From RBG-16-68-12 sp035636595 (lineage in GTDB: Archaea > Thermoplasmatota > Thermoplasmata > RBG-16-68-12): DNA of 64,000 nucleotides. The stretch is taken from positions 62,001-126,000 of the forward strand of contig DASPYU010000020.1 in assembly GCA_035636595.1 (NCBI GenBank). Reading direction: 5' to 3'. The notes beneath the pieces are model-generated. The model searched no databases. It saw nothing but the letters and a program-made list of their open reading frames with translations, and had not been told where the DNA came from. Positions 42,756 through 50,444 of this stretch are shown here, piece by piece (the first letter of the stretch is position 1; each line of letters begins with the position of its first letter). Both the position numbers and the translations under genes were made by a program.

Positions 42756-43061
42756 TCAGAAGATATTGATCGATTTCGGGATCAGGCCCCGTCGACTCAT
42801 GTAGCTCGATTCCGTCTTCGTGTACCGATGTTTGATGTCGCACTTCTCGTCCTGGAACTCCCACACCCGGACGACGACAAGGTCGCCCTCGCGGATCCAC
42901 ATCCGCTTCTTGAGCTTCCCCGGGATCCGGCCGAGCCGGCTCTTGCCGTCCGCGCACATGACGCGGATCCGGGACGCGCCCAAGAGTTGGTCCGCAATCC
43001 CGAAGATCTCTCCGTCCTTCGTCCGCGGCATGCGAACCCGGACGACCTCTTCTTCGGCCAC
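42756..43061 (-). CDS. Translation initiation factor aIF1A
   Basis: OB-fold factor that binds the 30S A site in initiation. LGASRIRVMCADGKSRLGRI and the IREGDLVVVRVWEFQ strand are diagnostic, with KHRYTKTE near the end. The start is GTG 43061 (VAEEEVVRVRMPR reading), chosen because other aIF1A proteins begin at this point and a TTTAAGCC box lies 26 nt upstream. ATG 43031 would cut 10 residues. 101 residues. Followed by Rio1 and the KH protein, a translation/ribosome-assembly operon. Confidence 0.94.
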   Translation of the reverse strand: MAEEEVVRVRMPRTKDGEIFGIADQLLGASRIRVMCADGKSRLGRIPGKLKKRMWIREGDLVVVRVWEFQDEKCDIKHRYTKTESSYMSRRGLIPKSINIF

Positions 43062-43083
43062 CGGCGCGACGAAAGAGAGGGTA

Positions 43084-43092
43084 GGCTTAAAC
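43084..43092 (-). promoter_or_regulatory. TATA box of the aIF1A-rio1-KH operon
   Basis: GTTTAAGCC on the minus strand, about 26 nt before GTG 43061, predicting a leaderless mRNA that begins at a GTG codon. Confidence 0.6.
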
Positions 43093-43105
43093 GTTTGGCG
43101 GACTC

Positions 43106-43942
43106 CTATTCGGGGAGATCCGCCGCGTTCGACTCGAGGCGCGGTTCCTCGAGCCGAGTCTCGTTCACGGGCACGTACGGGTAGGGCACCGGCGGCGTCT
43201 CGAAGAACGTCGCGGGAATGATGTCCACGCCTTCCGGGAGAGCGTACGGCTGGTCGTCCACGTGGCCGAACCAGTAGACGACCCCACCATCGCCGAACAG
43301 GTCGCTGTACGGCAGGAGCTGCTTCTTGATGTGCCTCCGGATCTCGTAGGGATCCCCGAACGTGGCCTTCGATTCGATCCAATACTTGCGGGACCCGTTC
43401 ATCTCGATCGGCTTGTGAAGCAGGATGTCCGGCGTCTTGTCGTACTTCGCGCGGAGGTCCTTTTCCGTCTCGTACTGCAAGCTGCGGGCGTCTAACCACG
43501 TGTGCAGTTTCGCCTCTCCCCACCGACCGCGGGCGTACTGCCGGGCGCTCCCTTCCGGGGAATACACGATGTCCGAGCGGCACACCTCGTCGAGCTCCTT
43601 TCGAAGGCGGCGGTCGCGGACGGCGTCGAGGTCGTTGATCATCTTCCAGAACTGCTTGCGAGAAATCTTCTTTTGCTCGAGGACCATGAGGGCCGTCAGG
43701 ATCGCCGGGAAATCGAAGCTCCGCGCGATCTCGACGAGGCTCGTGCCGTTCTGCCACATGAACGCGAGTCGGCGGGCCTGCGCTTTGACACGGTAGAACT
43801 TCTTCGTCGTGTCGCGCACGATCCGCTGGGTGTAGATGACGAGCAGGAGCTCCTTGTCGTACCCGACGTTCTCCGCGAGAAAATCGATGTCCTCGGGGGT
43901 CCCGAGCTTGCGATAAAGGTCCTGATACTCATTCAATTTCAT
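43106..43942 (-). CDS. CDIN1-like TPD nuclease (archaeal homologue)
   Basis: Homologue of the CDIN1 (C15orf41) family, known from humans as a Codanin-1 partner and from archaea as uncharacterised. Residues about 1-125 are helical and likely contain two helix-turn-helix units (VEIARSFDFPAILTALMVL). The nuclease core matches PD-(D/E)xK: E143 (RWGEAK), D172 in the TPD motif (KTPDILL), E190 and K192 (WIESKATFGDP). 278 residues from ATG 43942. It lies next to translation-related genes but in a separate transcript. Its substrate in archaea is not known to me. Confidence 0.85.
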   Translation of the reverse strand: MKLNEYQDLYRKLGTPEDIDFLAENVGYDKELLLVIYTQRIVRDTTKKFYRVKAQARRLAFMWQNGTSLVEIARSFDFPAILTALMVLEQKKISRKQFWKMINDLDAVRDRRLRKELDEVCRSDIVYSPEGSARQYARGRWGEAKLHTWLDARSLQYETEKDLRAKYDKTPDILLHKPIEMNGSRKYWIESKATFGDPYEIRRHIKKQLLPYSDLFGDGGVVYWFGHVDDQPYALPEGVDIIPATFFETPPVPYPYVPVNETRLEEPRLESNAADLPE

Positions 43943-44106
43943 CGATAATGCCACTAAATCACGCCGAAGGACGAAAGGGACAGAGGCTCCAATTGGCCAC
44001 GCTACTTAAAGGTTTTCGGGTCGCGGTCAAGCTCGAGACGATTCCTCCGGTCCACGGAATCCTCCCGGGGCGCTCGTCACCCGTCCTCCGGGGGTGCTCA
44101 CGGGAA

Positions 44107-44116
44107 GGATAAATAG
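44107..44116 (+). promoter_or_regulatory. TATA box of the cis-prenyltransferase gene
   Basis: GGATAAATAG, about 32 nt before ATG 44144; probably a leaderless transcript. Confidence 0.55.
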
Positions 44117-44143
44117 CTGGGCCTCGATGGGACGATTCCGTCG

Positions 44144-44929
44144 ATGCCGACGGACATCTCGAAGATGATCAGCGACGCCGCGTACCAAGCGTACGAGCGG
44201 CGCCTCTTGCACCAGGTGAAAGGGGCCGCGATCCCGCATCACGTCGCCATCATCATGGACGGAAACCGCCGGTTCGCGCGGGAGATCGGCCTTGGCAACG
44301 TCCTGGATGGGCACGTGAAGGGCCGAGACAAGCTCGAGGAAGTCCTGGAGTGGTGCCTGGACGTCGGCGTGCGGATTCTCACGGTCTACGCGTTCTCCAC
44401 CGAAAACCTGCGCCGCCCCGATCCCGAAGTCGAGCACCTGATGCACCTCTTCGCGGAGAACTTCCGGAAGGTGGGAGACGACGAGCGGGTCCACAAGCAC
44501 AAGATCCGCGTGAGCGTCTTCGGGGATCGAGGGCTCCTGCCGGATGAGGTAATCCACGCGATCGAGTACGCGGAGGATCGCACGAAGGACTACGACCAAT
44601 ATCGGTTCAACGTCGCCGTCGCGTACGGCGGCCGGGAGGAGATCCTGCTCGCGATCCGCGAGGTCGTTCGGGACGCCCAAGCGGGCACGGTGAAACCCGA
44701 CGACATCGACGAGAAGTTCTTCTCGAAGCGGCTGTACACGGCGGACCTCCCGGACCCGGACCTGGTCCTCCGAACGAGCGGCGAAGAGCGAATCTCCAAT
44801 TTCCTGTTGTGGCAACTCGCGTATTCGGAGCTGTACTTCGTCGACGTCTATTGGCCGGGTTTCCGCAAGATCGATTTTCTGCGCGCCTTGCGGTCGTTCC
44901 AGATGCGCCAGCGGCGCTACGGGGAATAG
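44144..44929 (+). CDS. uppS: cis-Prenyltransferase (undecaprenyl/dolichyl diphosphate synthase family)
   Basis: Makes long-chain Z-prenyl diphosphate for lipid-linked glycan transfer. HVAIIMDGNRRFARE carries the catalytic Asp (D39), followed by LTVYAFSTENLRRP, YGGREEIL and the C-terminal LVLRTSGEERISNFLLWQ. 261 residues, normal. In archaea the product is usually a C50-60 dolichyl-type chain. Single gene; converges with the DUF4382 gene. Confidence 0.95.
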   Translation: MPTDISKMISDAAYQAYERRLLHQVKGAAIPHHVAIIMDGNRRFAREIGLGNVLDGHVKGRDKLEEVLEWCLDVGVRILTVYAFSTENLRRPDPEVEHLMHLFAENFRKVGDDERVHKHKIRVSVFGDRGLLPDEVIHAIEYAEDRTKDYDQYRFNVAVAYGGREEILLAIREVVRDAQAGTVKPDDIDEKFFSKRLYTADLPDPDLVLRTSGEERISNFLLWQLAYSELYFVDVYWPGFRKIDFLRALRSFQMRQRRYGE

Positions 44930-44931
44930 GA

Positions 44932-45456
44932 CTAGCTGATCTGGATGGCCCCGAGGACGGGTTGGAAAATCCACTTGTCCCCCGCGCCATGGATGGAGGC
45001 CGCGAGGTCGAAATCGAGGGTGATCGTCACCGAACTTCCGCCGGGCAGGTCAAACGGGGTGACGGTTTTGAGGACGCCGTCCGGGACGGTCAGGGTCACG
45101 TGCGTGCCGTCTGCCAGGACTCCGTCCACGGAGCTGACGACGATCCGAAGTTGGGTGTACTTCCCGGGGGCCGCGCGGTCGAGCGAGAGCAGTTGCGTGA
45201 GGTTCCCGAGCGACGCGAAGTCGATCGTCGGCGTCGAGAGCGGCAGGGAATTCCAGCCGCTCGCGTTGCCCGCGTCCGCTCGGTGAACCTGGATGTCGGA
45301 GAAGACGACATTCAGGTGCTGCCACTCCAGGGCCGAGCCCCGTACCTGGATCCTGATCGTCGCCGTCGCGTACGAACTCAGGTACGCCACCGCGCCAATC
45401 GCGATGAGGCCCGCCATGGCCACGGCGAACGCGCGTCGCGGCGTCATCCGCTCCAT
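44932..45456 (-). CDS. DUF4382-type membrane-anchored extracytoplasmic protein
   Basis: 174-residue protein beginning with a signal or anchor segment (about 10-26, FAVAMAGLIAIGAVAYL) and no lipobox. The exported part is beta-rich and matches the DUF4382 pattern: LNVVFSDIQVHRA, FASLGNLTQLLSLDRAAPGKYTQLRIVV, LPDGVLK-like strand, and a C-terminal VTITLDFDLAAS. Function unknown; often a cell-surface domain. ATG 45456 lies about 30 nt after a GTATATAGC box, supporting a leaderless start. Confidence 0.8.
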   Translation of the reverse strand: MERMTPRRAFAVAMAGLIAIGAVAYLSSYATATIRIQVRGSALEWQHLNVVFSDIQVHRADAGNASGWNSLPLSTPTIDFASLGNLTQLLSLDRAAPGKYTQLRIVVSSVDGVLADGTHVTLTVPDGVLKTVTPFDLPGGSSVTITLDFDLAASIHGAGDKWIFQPVLGAIQIS

Positions 45457-45481
45457 TTTCGGACTCTCATTCTCCGGGCAG

Positions 45482-45490
45482 GCTATATAC
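45482..45490 (-). promoter_or_regulatory. TATA box of the DUF4382 gene
   Basis: GTATATAGC on the minus strand, 30 nt before ATG 45456. Confidence 0.6.
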
Positions 45491-45524
45491 ATTCTCGGAT
45501 GCTACCGACTTCGATAACGAGGGC

Positions 45525-45809
45525 TCACGCCGGAGTCACCGACGCCGCCATTCCGAGGGCCCCGTACACCTCGTCGATCGCCCGCCTCGCCTCTGTTTCG
45601 TCGTCGGTCTTCACGAGGATCTTCCCGCTCTCGTAGAGGGTCAGTTCCGGCTCCCCGTCGACGATGAGCATCACCTTCACGTCGCTGACGTGCCGGCCGG
45701 CCGTCCGGAGTCGCACCGCGGCATCGGTGAGATCCAGCCGGGAGGATTTCTTCAGGGTCGAGATGAACGCGGTCGCCGTACGGCACGGCTTCAGCAGATA
45801 GTACGTCAT
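45525..45809 (-). CDS. Small protein resembling the C-terminal module of the neighbouring E1
   Basis: 94 residues from ATG 45809, starting 4 nt inside the ThiI-like gene, so coupled translation is likely. The last half (VDGEPELTLYESGKILVKTD, DETEARRAIDEVYGAL) resembles the tail of the E1-like protein two genes upstream (RRLTVFPDGRALIRG, DEAEARTVYAKYVGM). The shared layout is beta-strand, hairpin and a DE-x-EAR helix. It may be a free copy of that module. Function unknown, but the operon suggests sulfur transfer. Confidence 0.8.
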   Translation of the reverse strand: MTYYLLKPCRTATAFISTLKKSSRLDLTDAAVRLRTAGRHVSDVKVMLIVDGEPELTLYESGKILVKTDDETEARRAIDEVYGALGMAASVTPA

Positions 45810-46477
45810 GCGAAGTTCGTCGGCCCCGAGGACTGCGGTCCAGGGGTCCCGTTCCCTTTGAACCTTTCCGGTTCGACGCCTTCGAGGCACGAAGCGACGA
45901 GTCGGTCAATCGGCAGCTTCGATTCCTCCGCAAGGACCTGATCCAGCCGGGCGTGCGTGGCGGGTCGTGGCGGTCCGAGGAGGTCGCAGATCTCCGGCCC
46001 CTTCGAGACCTCATAGGTGCCGATCGCCTTCGCCCGGTCCACGATCTCTTGCTTGTCGAACCCGATGAGAGGCCGCACCACGGGATGGCGCGCGACCGAG
46101 TCGATCGCACGCAGGCTTGCGAGAGTCTGGCTGGAGACTTGGCCGAGGTTCTCGCCGGTCACCAGCACCTCGGCCGACTCCCGGTCCGCGAGGGCGTCCG
46201 CGAGTCGGACCATGAGCCGCTTCGTGAGGATGAAGTAGAATCGACGGTTCGCGGCATGCGCGACCTCCGCGAACGTCTCTCCGACGCGCACGATGTAGAG
46301 GCTCGGGATGCCGAGGATCCGACACAGGGTCCGGGCCTTCACCTCCGCGGCGTCGTCCGTGATCGGCTCGAGGGAGAAGTGCGCCGCCAGGAGGCCGAGG
46401 CCTTGGCGCGCCATCAAGTGCCCGGCAACCGGGCTGTCGAAGCCGCCGCTCAGCAGGAGGACGCCGGACCGCGTCAT
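45806..46477 (-). CDS. ThiI-like PP-loop sulfurtransferase, catalytic domain only
   Basis: Adenylating sulfurtransferase domain of the ThiI type, for tRNA 4-thiouridine or thiamine-related sulfur insertion. PP-loop is LLSGGFDSPVAGHL (about 8-21); LVTGENLGQVSSQT and RPLIGFDKQEIVD are typical. 223 residues: the N-terminal NFLD and THUMP tRNA-binding domains of full ThiI are absent, and I see no C-terminal rhodanese. Another protein would have to supply tRNA binding, or the target differs. Operon with an E1-like gene. Confidence 0.88.
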   Translation of the reverse strand: MTRSGVLLLSGGFDSPVAGHLMARQGLGLLAAHFSLEPITDDAAEVKARTLCRILGIPSLYIVRVGETFAEVAHAANRRFYFILTKRLMVRLADALADRESAEVLVTGENLGQVSSQTLASLRAIDSVARHPVVRPLIGFDKQEIVDRAKAIGTYEVSKGPEICDLLGPPRPATHARLDQVLAEESKLPIDRLVASCLEGVEPERFKGNGTPGPQSSGPTNFA

Positions 46478-46478
46478 G

Positions 46479-47489
46479 TCACATCCCCACGTACTTCGCG
46501 TACACGGTCCGCGCCTCCGCCTCGTCCTTCACCCCGCGGATCAATGCGCGGCCGTCCGGGAAGACCGTGAGACGCCGACCTTCGATGTCGGCCACGAGGA
46601 CGCCGCCCGCGCGACGCGCGGTCCCGAGCGTCCCGAGCCGGGCCGCGAGTCCGTCCAAGTCGATCGGGCTTCGGTGGAGCGGGTCGAGGGAGATCGTGTC
46701 GCTGCCGCACAGGGAGGCCAAGACCTGGGCGCGTTTCGCGCCGACGTACTCGCGTTCGCCCGCGACGCAGGCCGGGCAGTCCTTGCGGCGCGCGACATGG
46801 ATTCGGTCGATCCCCGGACGCCACCCGTCGACGACGAGCAGATCGCCGGACGGCGTGTTGCCGAGGAGCAACCGCAGCGTTTCGCCCGCTTGAATCGCCC
46901 CGATCTCGGCGGAGACCGCGTTCATGATCCCGGCCGTCTCGCAGGTGGGGAGGCTTCCCGGTGGTGGGGCCTTCGGATTGAAACAGCGGAAGCATGCGGT
47001 GTCCGGCGAACGCATCGCGAACACCATGCCGTAGGTCGCGATCGCGCCGCCGTAGACGAACGGGAGCCCCGCGTCGATGGCCGCTTCGTTGAGAAGGAAC
47101 CGCGTTTCGAGGTTGTCCGTGCCGTCCACGATGGCATCCACATCGCGGAGAATGTCTCCGACGGTACCCGCGTGGACGTCCCTCGCCACGGCCTCGATGG
47201 AGATGTCGGAATTCACGTTGCGCAGCCGCTCGCCGGCGGCGTCCGCCTTCGGCCGATCCACATCCGTTTCCGAGTACAGGGACTGCCGCTGCAGGTTGAC
47301 GAGTTCCACGACGTCGCGGTCGACGAGGCGGATGTGGCCCACACCCGCGCGGACCAAGAGATCGGCGGAGATGCTGCCGAGCGCCCCGAGACCGACGACG
47401 GCGACCCGCGCGTCCGCCAAATCGCGCTGGCCTTTCGCACCAATCTCGGGAAGAACAACTTGCCGCCGATATCGGTCGGGACGACTCAC
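46479..47489 (-). CDS. E1-like ubiquitin/MoaD-activating enzyme (MoeB/ThiF/UbaA family)
   Basis: Adenylates the C-terminus of small ubiquitin-like sulfur carriers (MoaD, ThiS or SAMP). The Rossmann start VVGLGALGSISADLLVRAG and IRLVDRDVVELVNLQRQ, then KADAA and GTDNLETRFLLNEA, are diagnostic. Zinc pairs occur in CFRCF and CPAC, and TCETAGIMNAV carries the candidate catalytic Cys. 336 residues, about 80 longer than minimal MoeB, because of a C-terminal module shared with the 94-residue protein downstream. Paired with a ThiI-like gene. Confidence 0.93.
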   Translation of the reverse strand: MSRPDRYRRQVVLPEIGAKGQRDLADARVAVVGLGALGSISADLLVRAGVGHIRLVDRDVVELVNLQRQSLYSETDVDRPKADAAGERLRNVNSDISIEAVARDVHAGTVGDILRDVDAIVDGTDNLETRFLLNEAAIDAGLPFVYGGAIATYGMVFAMRSPDTACFRCFNPKAPPPGSLPTCETAGIMNAVSAEIGAIQAGETLRLLLGNTPSGDLLVVDGWRPGIDRIHVARRKDCPACVAGEREYVGAKRAQVLASLCGSDTISLDPLHRSPIDLDGLAARLGTLGTARRAGGVLVADIEGRRLTVFPDGRALIRGVKDEAEARTVYAKYVGM

Positions 47490-47535
47490 GACCGGCTAAG
47501 GGGCGGGCGCTTTATGGCTTTTCGCGACGCTCGAT

Positions 47536-47700
47536 TCAGTTGTAGAGGTTGAACTCGTCCTTCTCGGGGACCGAGTCCCAGTCCTCGTCCGTCTCTTCGA
47601 AGACCGCGTTGAAGAGGGCGCTGACGACCTCGCGAAGCTGCTGGATTTCGCCGCGAAGGCGCTGCAGTTCGCGCATGACTTCTTCGTTCGACGTCGCCAT
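47536..47700 (-). CDS. Short coiled-coil/acidic protein, 54 residues
   Basis: Found by reading the minus strand from ATG 47700 to TGA 47536. The N-terminal two-thirds is a heptad-like helix (EEVMRELQRLRGEIQQLREVV; L/V at a/d positions), followed by an acidic C-terminus (EETDEDWDSVPEKDEFNLYN). A TATA-like GTGATATGAAC about 30-40 nt upstream supports transcription. Too short for a length-filtered ORF set. No known family; it might be a small oligomerisation or partner protein. Confidence 0.65.
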   Translation of the reverse strand: MATSNEEVMRELQRLRGEIQQLREVVSALFNAVFEETDEDWDSVPEKDEFNLYN

Positions 47701-47806
47701 TCACAACCTCTAACCGATGCTATCACAGGGTAGGTTCATATCACTTTGCCTTCGATTCTGATTGCTAATTCTCGGAACCGGACGCTCACCCAGTTCCGCC
47801 GGAAAA

Positions 47807-48583
47807 TTATCGTCGACGACCGCGATCGCGATCCCGGTCACGGTCACGACCGCGACCGCCGCCGCGGCCATCGCGCCCTCGGTCGCCTCGATCGCGATAC
47901 CCGTCCCGGCCGGCTCCACGTCCACCGCGATCGCGACCTCCGGAGGCTCGGTCGTCCCGGCGACCGCCCCCATGCGCCCGCTCCGCGACCTTGCCTCCGC
48001 CGAGTTCGCTCGCCGGGACCGAGAGCTTCAGGTCGGCGTAGTCCGCCGCAAGTTTGCGACGCTCCGTGCGTTCGTCGCGCGGGCAGTAGAGGTCGCGGTC
48101 GCGGACCTCGAGCGGACCTCGACATACGGAGCAGAGAGCCTTCACGACGCCGAGGTCCCGCTCCGCGGTCGTGAGCTGCAACGACGGTTTGACCTGGATG
48201 ACCTTCGCGCGGATGATGTCGCCGAGGCGATACATGTCGTGGATGTCCTCCGTGTACTCCTCGGAGACGTTCGAGATGTGAATCGTCCCCCCCGCTTCCC
48301 CGCTGATCTGGCGGGTGCGTCCGTGGATCGCGTTGATCGTCGCGGTCGCCATCATGCCTCGAATGTCGTCCACCACGCCGTAGACGATGTCGCCGACGCG
48401 GAGCTCCGCCGGCGGGTTGAAGCTGCGCACGCGGGCGACCCGATTCGACGGATCGAGCTCGAGGACGCCCGGCGTCGCCGCGAACACGCGCCCGTTCCGT
48501 TCGTACGTGCCTTCGCCGGGCTCGAACTCCTCCGCGACGGCAATCTCGTCGCCGGGCAGGACCATCTTCCGTTCCATCAGCAT
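47807..48583 (-). CDS. Exosome subunit Csl4 with a basic RG/RD-rich tail
   Basis: RNA-binding cap subunit of the archaeal exosome. The N-terminal domain (VLPGDEIAVAEEFEPGEGTYE) and the S1-like OB-fold (about 60-150) are typical. The zinc-ribbon (CSVCRGP, then YCPRDE) keeps three Cys; the fourth position is Asp. 258 residues from ATG 48583. After about residue 195 comes a low-complexity Arg/Gly/Asp tail (DRGGRGAGRDGYRDRGDRG, ending DRGRRR), unusual for Csl4 and likely RNA-interacting. A TATA box overlaps the upstream methyltransferase stop. Confidence 0.9.
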   Translation of the reverse strand: MLMERKMVLPGDEIAVAEEFEPGEGTYERNGRVFAATPGVLELDPSNRVARVRSFNPPAELRVGDIVYGVVDDIRGMMATATINAIHGRTRQISGEAGGTIHISNVSEEYTEDIHDMYRLGDIIRAKVIQVKPSLQLTTAERDLGVVKALCSVCRGPLEVRDRDLYCPRDERTERRKLAADYADLKLSVPASELGGGKVAERAHGGGRRDDRASGGRDRGGRGAGRDGYRDRGDRGRDGRGGGRGRDRDRDRDRGRRR

Positions 48584-48626
48584 CCGCTCAACCGCTTGGG
48601 TTCGGACGAAAGACGAGCCTTCGTAT

Positions 48627-49232
48627 TTATCCCTTCGCCACGGCGACTCGGAAGAGGACGACGTCCACTCGTCGCAACTCCTGCCGATGGAAGTCGAACG
48701 TATGCGGGATCGGAAACGAATATGCGAGGCGATCCGTGATCGTCCCGCGGGCCGACTCGATGTAGCGGCGGACGAAGGCTTCGGCGGGCCCATTGAGGAA
48801 CATGTAAACGACGCGACCGCATCGCAGCGCCGCGTCCAGGAACGGCCGGTCGGCGTGCCGGCTCTGCGCTCCGAACGGCGGGTTCATCAAGACCGTGTCG
48901 ACGGCCTCGTGTACCTCGCTCACATCGCCGATGCGAAACTCCGCCTTCACCCGCGTCTTCGAAGCGTTTGCTTTCGCGATCGCAATCGCGACCGGATCGG
49001 AATCGATGCCGAGGACGCGCCTCGCGCCGAGGAGGCCCGCCGCGAGCCCGAGCACACCATTCCCGCAACCGAGGTCGAGGACCGAGCGTCCGTCGATGTC
49101 GCCTCGCCCGTGGGCGACGTAGGCAACCTCCGCCGCGATGCCCGCCGGCGTCGCGTACTGTTCGCGCGCGGCCTTCGGCTCCGGCAGGGGGGCGAGGGAC
49201 TGGAGCGCGCGCTCGAGTTGGACCTTCTTCAT
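48627..49232 (-). CDS. METTL5-like rRNA adenine methyltransferase
   Basis: Class I SAM methyltransferase with motif I LDLGCGNGVLGL (about 51-62), DSD acidic motif, and NPPFGAQSRHADRPFL (about 117-132), where NPPF is the N6-adenine signature. The AREQYATPAGIAAEV start is typical of the METTL5 archaeal group, which in eukaryotes modifies 18S rRNA. 201 residues from ATG 49232. Close to the Csl4 gene, whose promoter overlaps its stop codon. Confidence 0.87.
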   Translation of the reverse strand: MKKVQLERALQSLAPLPEPKAAREQYATPAGIAAEVAYVAHGRGDIDGRSVLDLGCGNGVLGLAAGLLGARRVLGIDSDPVAIAIAKANASKTRVKAEFRIGDVSEVHEAVDTVLMNPPFGAQSRHADRPFLDAALRCGRVVYMFLNGPAEAFVRRYIESARGTITDRLAYSFPIPHTFDFHRQELRRVDVVLFRVAVAKG

Positions 49233-49251
49233 CCGTCGGACCGCCACCGTC

Positions 49252-50040
49252 CTATTCCTCGACCCAGCCCGTGGGAGCTTGGCTCGCGGTGACGCCCCGG
49301 GGCGTGATGATTGCCGTGAAATCCTCGGGGCCGTGCCACATGAGCGTCACGAGGGCTTCGCCTTCGAGCCGCGCGAGCTCCGCCCGGAGCTCGTCGAAGC
49401 TCACCCCGCGAAGGATCTCGAAGAGCTGGTTCTTCTTCAGGCCGAGGGCCCCGCGCTTGGCGAGCAACGTGAGGAGCTTCTCCCGAAGGCCGCGTTCGAC
49501 GGCCCGGGACTCCTCCTGCTTGAACGCGCGGTCCACGATCTCGATCGCGAGTGCATTGAACGCGTCCTCGACGAACTCGCCGGTCCGAGCCGACGTGAAC
49601 ACGTACGGCGCGCCGAACGCCTCCGCGAGATTCCGGATGTCTTCATCGGGGAAATCGCGGCGATCGATGAGATCTTTCTTGTTCACGATGATGGAGAGAG
49701 GCACGTCGCCCGCGATCTCCATCGCGGAGGGGATCCACTCGTTCAGGGCGTACAGGCTGTCCTTCCGGGTGACGTCGCACACGCCGACGAGCGCTTGGGA
49801 TCCGTGATAGTACGTTTCGCGAATCAGTTCCCGGAACCCTCGCTGGCCCATGATGTCGAAGATCGACATGTCCATCTGGACCTCCGTGTCCGCGCCGTAC
49901 GGTACTTCGAGTTCGACCTTGCTGACGCGCGTTCCGACCGTGTGCAGGTACGTGTCTTGATACTCGTTCAGGACAAACCGCCGGATGAGCGACGTCTTGC
50001 CGACTCCGCCCTCGCCCATGAGAGCTACCTTTGTCTTCAT
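49252..50040 (-). CDS. Ras-like small GTPase with a C-terminal helical/winged domain
   Basis: Eukaryote-like small GTPase (Rag/Ras/Rab-type fold) of the archaeal kind. G1 is GEGGVGKTS (9-17), switch I carries T34 in HTVGT, G3 is DIMGQ (62-66, Gln present), G4 is NKKD (120-123) and G5 is TSART (about 150). Residues about 180-262 form an extra helical, winged-helix-like region (KKNQLFEILRGVSFDELRAELARLEGEALVTLMW). 262 residues. No lipidation motif is seen. Partner and pathway unknown. Confidence 0.85.
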   Translation of the reverse strand: MKTKVALMGEGGVGKTSLIRRFVLNEYQDTYLHTVGTRVSKVELEVPYGADTEVQMDMSIFDIMGQRGFRELIRETYYHGSQALVGVCDVTRKDSLYALNEWIPSAMEIAGDVPLSIIVNKKDLIDRRDFPDEDIRNLAEAFGAPYVFTSARTGEFVEDAFNALAIEIVDRAFKQEESRAVERGLREKLLTLLAKRGALGLKKNQLFEILRGVSFDELRAELARLEGEALVTLMWHGPEDFTAIITPRGVTASQAPTGWVEE

Positions 50041-50223
50041 TCGGCGGACCGTCGGCATCGGAGGACCGGACCCCCGGGATTCGGGCGGTGAGTATAAGGG
50101 GTTTCGCCGTTCTGCGAGACGCTCTGCCTCATCCTCGTTCGGCCCCGGTGGAGCGGTGTGATTATCACGAAGACGGCGCCCCGATTCTACCTCTTAAGAA
50201 TTGAAATCAAGACCGAGGTCGAT

Positions 50224-50230
50224 GGATTTA
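50224..50230 (+). promoter_or_regulatory. TATA-like box for the 39-residue protein
   Basis: GGATTTAAC, about 28 nt before ATG 50257. Another AT-rich box (CTTAAGAATTG) lies at about 50191-50201. Confidence 0.5.
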
Positions 50231-50256
50231 ACCCCCGCAGGACCCACCATCCAATC

Positions 50257-50376
50257 ATGCGACTCGGGACCGAGGGCCCGCGAATCCCCGTGCCGAACTG
50301 GCTCATCGAGTGGTCGAAGTCGCGCGACCTCTTCCTGTCCCTCGCCCACAATCCGTGGGTGTTCCGTCCGAACTGA
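50257..50376 (+). CDS. Short conserved-looking protein, 39 residues, before cytochrome oxidase genes
   Basis: A leaderless-looking mini-ORF: ATG 50257 to stop 50376. The peptide is Trp/Pro-rich and non-membrane (PNWLIEWSKSRDLFLSLAHNPWVFRPN is its C-terminal part). Codon composition resembles its neighbours, and a TATA-like box is correctly placed. It ends before the cox3 TATA box (about 50403-50412), so it has its own transcript. Function unknown; similar tiny proteins occur near respiratory oxidases, but there is no further evidence. Confidence 0.5.
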   Translation: MRLGTEGPRIPVPNWLIEWSKSRDLFLSLAHNPWVFRPN

Positions 50377-50402
50377 GAGCGGGACCTGCGAGAAGCGAAG
50401 AC

Positions 50403-50412
50403 GTTATAGCGG
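50403..50412 (+). promoter_or_regulatory. TATA box of the cox3-cox4 pair
   Basis: GTTATAGCGG, about 35 nt before ATG 50445. Confidence 0.5.
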
Positions 50413-50444
50413 TTCGGCCGATGCACTGCGCCGGACCGAGGTCC

